Positions 8,321 through 13,704 of a stretch of DNA of 18,839 nucleotides are shown here, in pieces; within the stretch, counting starts at the first letter, position 1, and each line of letters opens with the position of its first letter. The stretch is from JAKEHZ01 sp035280505 (GTDB lineage: Bacteria > Acidobacteriota > Blastocatellia > RBC074), in contig DATEFT010000356.1 in NCBI GenBank assembly GCA_035280505.1, positions 1 to 18,839 on the forward strand, in the 5' to 3' direction. The position numbers and the translations under genes were made by a program. Under the pieces are notes generated by a model. The model saw only the letters and a list, made by a program, of their open reading frames with translations. It had not been told where the DNA came from and did not search any database.

Positions 8321-8324
8321 CTTT

Positions 8325-10031
8325 TCACCAGCTCACTTGAATTAACGAGACGGCCTGGCGGGGCAGGGAGAAGCTCAATTCGATCTGGCCATTCGAGCAG
8401 TTCACCCATTCCGGCGAGGTCAGCAGCGCCAACTGTCCGGCCGCTTCGAGCTGTTCGTACTGCTCCGGCGTCGGATTCTGAGGCGAGCCCATCTTCTTCC
8501 AGAGCGTGTAAGAGTTGCTGTGCTCCTGGTCGATGCGGTAGTGGCGCACCAGCACCCGCCGGGCCTGGGCGGGCAGGCCGCCGACCGACAGGCGCACCGG
8601 GGCGTCGGGCGCGGGCAGTTCTTTATCGTGATAGTGCCAGGCCAGGACCGCCGCCTCGCGATCGGATCGCGTCGCCATCGCGTTCACGTCGGGCTTGCCG
8701 CGCACGCCCTCTTTGAGCATGGTCTCCAGGCTGATCGCGCTGCTGCTCTCGACCTTGACCCGGTCGCCGCGCATGAGCCCGGCCATGCGAAAGACGTTCA
8801 GCACCGGCTTGTCGACGCCGTTGGTGGCCAGCGACCGGAACCCGTCGAACCACGGCTGGTCCTCGAACTCGAAGGCCCACGTCAAGAGGCCCTCGATGTT
8901 GGTCTGATGCCGGTCGGCCAACTTGAAGATGTTGCTCAGGGCCACGGCCGTGTAGGTCGGGTAGAGCGTGCCGTTGCGATAGGCGTTCTGCGGGTAGACG
9001 CGGGCCGAACAGGCGGCACAGCCCTCCGGATCGCACTCGCTCAGGATGATCGGCAGATTCTTGAACTGGGGAAACGACGCCACGATCTCCATGCCGCGCG
9101 AAACATCGGCCAGGTTCTTGGAGAGGCCCATCTCGACGTGGCCTTCGACCACCGTCGGCCGGCCCTTGGCGTGATAGGTGATGAAATCGAGCGGCGCCCC
9201 GGTCTGGCCCGTGACGGCGTTCCGGCCGTTGGCGCAGTGCTCCAGGAACTGCTTCAGATAGGCCGCGGCCTTCTCACTGGCCGGTCCGGTGGTGGCCGGT
9301 CCGCCCATCTTCGCGCCGGGCAGGACCTCTTTGACCGCCGCCGCCGTATAGTCGTAGAGCTTGTTGAACTCTTCGGGAGTGCCGCGCCAATACGGAATGT
9401 CCGGCTCGTTCCAGAGTTCCCAATACCAGGTCAAGACCTCTTCCCGGCCGTAGCGCTCGACCGAATGGCGCACCCATTGGCGGATCAGCTCCGCCCACTG
9501 CCCGTAATCTTTCGGCGGATAGGCCCAGCCGAGAAAGATATCGCCGTATTGATTGCCGGGCTGCCAGTTGTGTTTGTAGGGCTGCGGTTTGACCGAGAGC
9601 GCCTCCGGCATGAAGCCGATCTCGACGAACGGTTTGGCTCCGGCATTGACGTAGGTGTCGAAGATCTGATCGACGATCTTCCAATTGTAGACCGGCTTGC
9701 CCGACTCGTCGGTCGTGTAGGCGTTGGTCGAACCCCATTTCAACGCGGGGGTGCCGTCGCCCGTGACCAGCAGACTATGGGCGCGAATATGGACCGGCGT
9801 CGAACTGAGCCGCGCCAGCTCGCCGACCAGCTTCCGGCCGTGCTTCATATACGTGTAGTTCGGTTCGTCATAACCGAAGTAGGAATAGATCGGTTTGTAG
9901 GGGCCGATCTTCGCCGCGCTGTCCACCCGGATGCTCACCGTCTCCTGTGCCGTCAACCGACCCGGGACCAACGCCGTCAACCATACCATGAGGCAGGCTA
10001 GAAGTGCCGTGCAGATCGCTTTGCGTGCCAT
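8325..10031 (-). CDS. GH39 family glycoside hydrolase, secreted
   Basis: A 568-residue exported retaining glycosidase of clan GH-A, closest to family GH39 (beta-xylosidase/alpha-L-iduronidase). Residues 1-28 form a signal peptide ending LTA, before QETV. The barrel starts near PIYSYFGYDEPNYTY (48-62). E209 in WELWNEPD is the acid/base and E332 in IILSECDPEG the nucleophile; both key glutamates are present. A C-terminal beta domain follows (about 450-568). Three cysteines (C333, C338, C341) cluster beside the nucleophile, unusual for a reducing compartment but reasonable for an exported protein. GAGGAG 6 nt before the ATG supports the start. It is the first gene of a GH39-MFS-dehydratase operon with a promoter and palindrome 70-100 bp upstream. 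GH51 was considered, but the architecture and spacing between the two glutamates fit GH39 better. Confidence 0.85.
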   Translation of the reverse strand: MARKAICTALLACLMVWLTALVPGRLTAQETVSIRVDSAAKIGPYKPIYSYFGYDEPNYTYMKHGRKLVGELARLSSTPVHIRAHSLLVTGDGTPALKWGSTNAYTTDESGKPVYNWKIVDQIFDTYVNAGAKPFVEIGFMPEALSVKPQPYKHNWQPGNQYGDIFLGWAYPPKDYGQWAELIRQWVRHSVERYGREEVLTWYWELWNEPDIPYWRGTPEEFNKLYDYTAAAVKEVLPGAKMGGPATTGPASEKAAAYLKQFLEHCANGRNAVTGQTGAPLDFITYHAKGRPTVVEGHVEMGLSKNLADVSRGMEIVASFPQFKNLPIILSECDPEGCAACSARVYPQNAYRNGTLYPTYTAVALSNIFKLADRHQTNIEGLLTWAFEFEDQPWFDGFRSLATNGVDKPVLNVFRMAGLMRGDRVKVESSSAISLETMLKEGVRGKPDVNAMATRSDREAAVLAWHYHDKELPAPDAPVRLSVGGLPAQARRVLVRHYRIDQEHSNSYTLWKKMGSPQNPTPEQYEQLEAAGQLALLTSPEWVNCSNGQIELSFSLPRQAVSLIQVSW

Positions 10032-10037
10032 GTAGAC
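10032..10037 (-). promoter_or_regulatory. Spacer between GH39 ribosome binding site and ATG
   Basis: On the minus strand GAGGAG lies just upstream of this short spacer and fixes the GH39 ATG at 10031. It is one of the stronger ribosome sites of the minus-strand series. Confidence 0.5.
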
Positions 10038-10098
10038 TCCTCGATGTGAAGATGTTCATCGGCAAATTTTAGATCTTGATTTACTGTGTGAAGTCTGG

Positions 10099-10114
10099 GG
10101 AGTGTATACACTCC
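10099..10114. promoter_or_regulatory. Operator-like 16-bp perfect palindrome upstream of the GH39 operon
   Basis: GGAGTGTATACACTCC is a perfect inverted repeat 68-83 bp before the GH39 start codon. Its TGTATACA centre resembles operators of GntR/FadR-type regulators such as ExuR/UxuR (core GGTATACC) and VanR-like proteins. It contains the likely -10 box, so a bound protein would block transcription. No regulator gene is in the window. The palindrome is seen directly; the regulator family is inference. Confidence 0.65.
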
Positions 10115-10130
10115 GCCGAATTTCGGTCAA
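10103..10130 (-). promoter_or_regulatory. Sigma70-like promoter of the GH39-MFS-dehydratase operon
   Basis: On the minus strand TTGACC (10130-10125), a 16-nt spacer and TATACA (10108-10103) make a good housekeeping-type promoter. The -10 box lies inside the 16-bp palindrome. Transcription would begin near 10095, giving a leader of about 65 nt before GH39. Confidence 0.6.
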
Positions 10131-10184
10131 GCCAAAAGAGATTTAAGATTTGCTGACCGCCGCGGATTTTGTGGGCAGTCTTGA

Positions 10185-10228
10185 GCGCCGAAGGCGCGCG
10201 ATCAAATAGCCAGGGGTGAAACCCCTGG
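10185..10228. repeat. Two small hairpins of a REP-like composite element
   Basis: GCGCC-GAA-GGCGC (10185-10197) is followed by CCAGGGGT-GAA-ACCCCTGG (10210-10228), both perfect stems with the same GAA loop. The pair directly precedes repeat family A at 10230, making a stack of extragenic repeats behind the enolase-family gene. Confidence 0.6.
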
Positions 10229-10229
10229 T

Positions 10230-10285
10230 CCGGGAAACACGCGGAACACGCGAAATGATCGAGCTTTCGCGTCTTTCGCGGTTTG
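10230..10285. repeat. Palindromic intergenic repeat, family A, diverged copy
   Basis: GGGAAACACGCGGAACACGC (from 10232) and, facing it, TTTCGCGTCTTTCGCGGTTT (10265-10284) form an imperfect palindrome of the same family. It lies 28 nt past the stop of the Tat-exported enolase-family gene. Confidence 0.7.
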
Positions 10286-10290
10286 AATTT

Positions 10291-10311
10291 CAAATCTCAA
10301 ATCTCAAATCT
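10291..10311. repeat. Three tandem copies of CAAATCT
   Basis: Three exact 7-bp units lie 1 nt outside the stop codon of the Tat-exported enolase-family gene. The AT-rich run stands out from the GC-rich surroundings. Confidence 0.7.
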
Positions 10312-10312
10312 T

Positions 10313-11566
10313 TCAGTCCAGCCGGGTGGCCTGCTTCAGGAACTCGGGATCGAAATCGATGCCGAGTCCCGGTCCCGAGGGAATCTTCATGAGGCCGCCC
10401 TCGCTCTTGAGCGACGAGGTCTTGGAGGAGACCGGAATCAGGTCGCCATCGCCCTTGTACTCCTGATGTGGGCCGCAATTCGGCACGCACGACGCGAAGT
10501 GGGCGATGTAGAGATATCCGAGGCCCCCGCCCGACATGTGCGGCGTGCAATCGATTCCCGCCGCCGCCGCCATCCGCGCCACCTTGATCGAGCGGGTCAT
10601 CCCGCCGAAGTAGAGCAGGTCCGGCTGCACGATCCGGGCCACGTTGTTCTCGATGATCCGGCGAAAGCTGCGCAGGCTGCTCTCCTGCTCGCCGAGCGCG
10701 ATCGGAATCTTGAGGGTCCCGGCGATCTGTCTGGTCTCGTCGTAGTAGTCGAAGGGGACCGGCTCCTCGAAGAAGCGGAATTGCTGCTCCTCCATGATCC
10801 GGCCGATCCTGGTGGCCATCGGGATGTCGTATGAGCCGTTGGCGTCGGCGTAGATCGCCATCCGGTCGCCGAAGACCTGGCGCGTCATCGGGATCAGCCG
10901 CAGATCGCGCCGGGTCGAGGCGTCGTCGTATTGCATCCGCGCGCCCAACCGGAACTTGATCGCGCCCGCCTGGGTCTCGGCGACGATCTTCTTGAGATAG
11001 TCGATCTCCGCCTCCGGCGAATTGCCGCGGTTGCCGCTGGCGCGATAGACGGCGACCTCCTTTCGCACCACCCCTCCCAGCAACTCGCCGAGCGGTTTGC
11101 CGGCGATCCGGCCCAACAGGTCGAGGATCGCGAGTTCCAGCGAGGCCACGCAGACCCAGAAGGGCAGCCCCTGCCATTTGTAGTTGGAATCGGCCAGATA
11201 GACGCCCTGGATCAACGATTCCAGCTCGCGCGCGTCCTTGCCGATGAAGAACGGCGCCACCCGCCGGAGAAAGATCGGATAGGTCGTGGCCATCACCGAA
11301 TCGTGCGCGCCGGCCACGCCTTCCTCCCCGTCGCTCGAACGGACCCGCACCACGTAATGCCGCCGGTTGTTCAAGAGCTCGATCGACGCGATCTTGACCG
11401 GCTGCTTGAAGAGCTCGGTCTTGAGGATGGGCGCCGCCCACACCCGGTCGAGCTTCGCGGCCAGCTCCCCGGCTTTTTGATCGAACGCCGGAACACTCTT
11501 CGGCGCCAGGCCCAGAGCCGGGACGGCCGCGCTCGCGATCAGAAAATCTCGACGTTTCTTGTTCAT
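10313..11566 (-). CDS. Tat-exported mandelate racemase/enolase-superfamily protein
   Basis: A 417-residue enolase-superfamily protein with a twin-arginine signal: MNKKRRDFLIASAAVPALGL carries RRDFL followed by a hydrophobic stretch. The superfamily ligands D241 (YADANGSYD), E267/E268 (FFEEPV) and E293 (ALGEQES) are present, plus D316 (QPDLLYFGG) and H343 (CTPHMSGG) and a K204-x-R206 pair (IKFRLG). This is a mandelate-racemase-type active site, so it is likely a sugar-acid dehydratase or epimerase, but of a different subgroup from the dehydratase at 5886-7064 because GEQ replaces GEH. The start at 11566 is chosen because the Tat motif begins there and AAAGG lies 7 nt upstream. A TTG ten codons earlier (11596) overlaps the upstream stop as TTGA and is a weaker option. 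The gap to the preceding CMD gene is 26 nt, so the two are probably co-transcribed. Periplasmic location is odd for this superfamily. Confidence 0.9.
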   Translation of the reverse strand: MNKKRRDFLIASAAVPALGLAPKSVPAFDQKAGELAAKLDRVWAAPILKTELFKQPVKIASIELLNNRRHYVVRVRSSDGEEGVAGAHDSVMATTYPIFLRRVAPFFIGKDARELESLIQGVYLADSNYKWQGLPFWVCVASLELAILDLLGRIAGKPLGELLGGVVRKEVAVYRASGNRGNSPEAEIDYLKKIVAETQAGAIKFRLGARMQYDDASTRRDLRLIPMTRQVFGDRMAIYADANGSYDIPMATRIGRIMEEQQFRFFEEPVPFDYYDETRQIAGTLKIPIALGEQESSLRSFRRIIENNVARIVQPDLLYFGGMTRSIKVARMAAAAGIDCTPHMSGGGLGYLYIAHFASCVPNCGPHQEYKGDGDLIPVSSKTSSLKSEGGLMKIPSGPGLGIDFDPEFLKQATRLD

Positions 11567-11592
11567 GGTCAGGCCTTTCTTAAAGTCTAGAC

Positions 11593-11979
11593 TCAATTTT
11601 TGAATTGAGGATCCACCTCGACCTCATAGCCGCTCGCCAGGCGATTGGTCTCATTGGCCATGCCGACGACCGCCATCAATTCGCCGAACATCCGGTCGGT
11701 CATTCCCAGGCCCCGGGCCGCCGCAATGTGCGAGGCGATGCAGTAGGCGCAGCCGTTGGTCGCGCTGACCGCGATGTAGAGCATCTGTTTGGTCAGCGGA
11801 TCCAGCGCCCCCGGCCCCATGGTCTCCTTGATGCTCTCCCAGGTTCGTTTCAAGGTCGCCGGATCGTTGGCGAGCGCCTTCCAGAAATTGTTGATCCAGT
11901 CGGTCTTCCGGACGGCCATAATGTCGTCGTAAACGGCGCGCACCTCCGGGCTCGCCTCGGCATACTCAATCAGTCTCAT
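11593..11979 (-). CDS. Carboxymuconolactone decarboxylase (CMD/AhpD-like) family protein
   Basis: A 128-residue all-helical protein of the CMD family. The core GCAYCIASH (76-84) gives the C77-x2-C80-x3-H84 arrangement typical of AhpD-like peroxidase-type members; the preceding LTKQMLYIAVSATN and following AAARGLGMTD fit the family helix pattern. No signal peptide is seen, so it should be cytoplasmic. Members act as alkylhydroperoxidase-like thiol proteins or as decarboxylases, and the CxxC makes a redox role more likely, but the sequence does not settle it. A purine-rich GGAGGAT lies about 12 nt before the ATG, slightly far. It is the first gene of the minus-strand series, divergent from the peptidase gene, and is probably co-transcribed with the Tat-exported enolase-family gene. 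Confidence 0.88.
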   Translation of the reverse strand: MRLIEYAEASPEVRAVYDDIMAVRKTDWINNFWKALANDPATLKRTWESIKETMGPGALDPLTKQMLYIAVSATNGCAYCIASHIAAARGLGMTDRMFGELMAVVGMANETNRLASGYEVEVDPQFKN

Positions 11980-12199
11980 CTCGAATTTCGATCCTCCTCA
12001 AGCTTTAGTCTGGGGATTGCTGAGTCTACAAGTTGGGTCGGCGGGAGTCGAGATTAAATCCGCGCTTGAAGCCCGGGCGAGGGCAAAAGTCGGAGCCTAA
12101 TCGGATTCAAGCAATCCTTGGTAAATACAAGACAGCCCGCTCGCCGGATGATCTACTCGAGGGTACATCATAATTCCAGATCCAAACCAGGGTGATCAA
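11980..12199. promoter_or_regulatory. Divergent intergenic region between the two gene series
   Basis: This 220-bp region must hold the promoters for the CMD gene (minus) and the peptidase gene (plus). It contains a small inverted repeat GGATT-CAAGC-AATCC (12103-12117), the block shared with the GH31 leader (12106-12133), a CATAAT possible -10 (12169-12174) without a clear -35, and AGTCTGGGGA (12007-12016), a 10-mer also present at 10092-10101 before GH39. No small ORF is convincing. Confidence 0.4.
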
Positions 12200-13666
12200 A
12201 TGAACAAAAGTCGCAGGTGGGCAGGATTCTGGCTGCTGCTCGTTTCATCGGCGGTCAGCGCGCAGACTTCGCCGTTCTACCAATCGCATTTTCCGCCGGA
12301 AGAGTTCAAAGCTCGGTGGCAAGGGGTCTTCGATCGAATCGGCGACCGCGCCGTGGCGATCCTGCAGGGCGCGCCCCAGGCCAACGGGTTCATCTTTCCC
12401 CGGCAATCGAATGAGTTCTACTATCTCAGCGGCGTGGAGACGCCGCATTCGTATCTGCTGCTCGACGGCCGCAACCGGAAGGTCACCCTCCTGCTGCCGC
12501 CTCGAAACGAGGCGTTGGAGCGGGCCGAGGGCCGCATCCTCTCGGCGGCCGATGCCGAACTGGCCCGGCGGTTGACCGGGGTCGACGAGGTCTCGAGCAC
12601 GGAGCTCATGACCTCGGAGTGGATGCGGACCTGGTTGGGGCGTCCGGCGCCCACGGTCTACACCTTGTTGACGCCCGCCGAGGGCGGCGCGCAGAGCCGC
12701 GGCGAACTGTTGGCGGCCAACGCCGGCATCGCGGCCGACTATTGGGACGGGCGGTTGTCGCGCGAGGCCCACTTCAGCCAGTTGATTCGCGCGCGATTTC
12801 CGCGAGCGGAGGTGCGGGACCTGACCCCGATCCTCGACGAACTGCGCAGCGTGAAGAGCCCGCGCGAGATCGCGCTGATCCGGCGGGCCTCGCAACTGGC
12901 CGGGCTGGGAATCCTCGAGGCCATCAAGAGCACGCAGCCGGGCATCTACGAATACCAGCTCGACGGCGTCGCGCGCTACATCTTTCTGATCAATGATGCG
13001 CGGCTGGAGGGATACCGCTCGATCACCGCCGCCGGGACGGCCAACATCTGGAACATTCACTATTATCGCAATTCGGATCGCTTGAAGGACGGAGACCTGG
13101 TCTTGATGGACTACGCGCCCGATTACGGCTACTACACCAGCGACATCGCGCGCATGTGGCCGGTCAACGGGAAGTACTCGCCTGTCCAGCGCGAACTGCT
13201 GCAGTTCGTGCTGGACTATCGCAACGTTGTTCTCAAGCGCATTCGTCCGGGCGTCACCGTCAAGGCCGTCATGGACGAGGCCCGGACCGCCATGGAGGAG
13301 GTCTTCAAGCGCACGAAGTTCTCCAAGCCCGTCTACGAACAGGCCGCCCGCCGGCTGGTCGAGACCGGCGGCGGCGTCTTCTCCCATCCGGTCGGGATGG
13401 CGGTGCACGATGACGGCAACTACACACAGGCGGCTCTGAAGCCGGGGCAGGTCTTCTCGATCGATCCGCAACTGCGAGTGCCGGAAGAGAACCTCTACAT
13501 CCGTTACGAGGATGTGGTGGTCGTGACCGGGAGCGGCGTGGAGAACTTCACCGATTTCCTGCCTTCGGAGCTGGATGCGATCGAGCGGCTGGTCGGTCAG
13601 GGCGGGATCCTGCAGAAGTCCCCGCCGGTCTCCGAGAGCAAATTGCCGCAGCGAGCTCCGCGATAA
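12200..13666 (+). CDS. Exported Xaa-Pro aminopeptidase-like protein, M24B family
   Basis: A 488-residue metallopeptidase-fold protein like aminopeptidase P, which removes an N-terminal residue before proline. Residues 1-21 are a signal peptide ending VSA, so it is exported. An AMP_N domain (about 28-170, with FIFPRQSNEFYYLSG) precedes the M24 pita-bread domain (about 220-465). Ligand positions are D304 and D315 (MDYAPDYGYYTSD, correct 11-residue spacing), H396 and H403 (SHPVGMAVH) and E437 (IRYED). The fourth ligand, normally Glu in an IEP motif, is D422 here (SIDPQL), and the usual GA after the first Asp is AP. These changes may alter metal binding. GGGTGATC, a good anti-SD match, lies just before the ATG. 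GH127 follows after 35 nt, suggesting co-transcription. Confidence 0.9.
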   Translation: MNKSRRWAGFWLLLVSSAVSAQTSPFYQSHFPPEEFKARWQGVFDRIGDRAVAILQGAPQANGFIFPRQSNEFYYLSGVETPHSYLLLDGRNRKVTLLLPPRNEALERAEGRILSAADAELARRLTGVDEVSSTELMTSEWMRTWLGRPAPTVYTLLTPAEGGAQSRGELLAANAGIAADYWDGRLSREAHFSQLIRARFPRAEVRDLTPILDELRSVKSPREIALIRRASQLAGLGILEAIKSTQPGIYEYQLDGVARYIFLINDARLEGYRSITAAGTANIWNIHYYRNSDRLKDGDLVLMDYAPDYGYYTSDIARMWPVNGKYSPVQRELLQFVLDYRNVVLKRIRPGVTVKAVMDEARTAMEEVFKRTKFSKPVYEQAARRLVETGGGVFSHPVGMAVHDDGNYTQAALKPGQVFSIDPQLRVPEENLYIRYEDVVVVTGSGVENFTDFLPSELDAIERLVGQGGILQKSPPVSESKLPQRAPR

Positions 13667-13689
13667 GATTCACTATCGACGTTATCATC

Positions 13690-13704
13690 AGGAGTCAAGC
13701 CGTG
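13690..13704 (+). promoter_or_regulatory. Ribosome binding site that decides the GTG start of GH127
   Basis: AGGAG (13690-13694) is spaced 7 nt from GTG at 13702. No in-frame ATG lies near the predicted signal peptide, so this site sets the start. Confidence 0.75.

Noticed and set aside
8520..10001. A 493-codon plus-strand frame opposite GH39
   Set aside because: Antisense shadow of a gene with intact catalytic motifs and a good start site.
10230..10311. CRISPR-like array
   Set aside because: Repeats are short, palindromic or directly adjacent, with no regular unique spacers and no cas genes.
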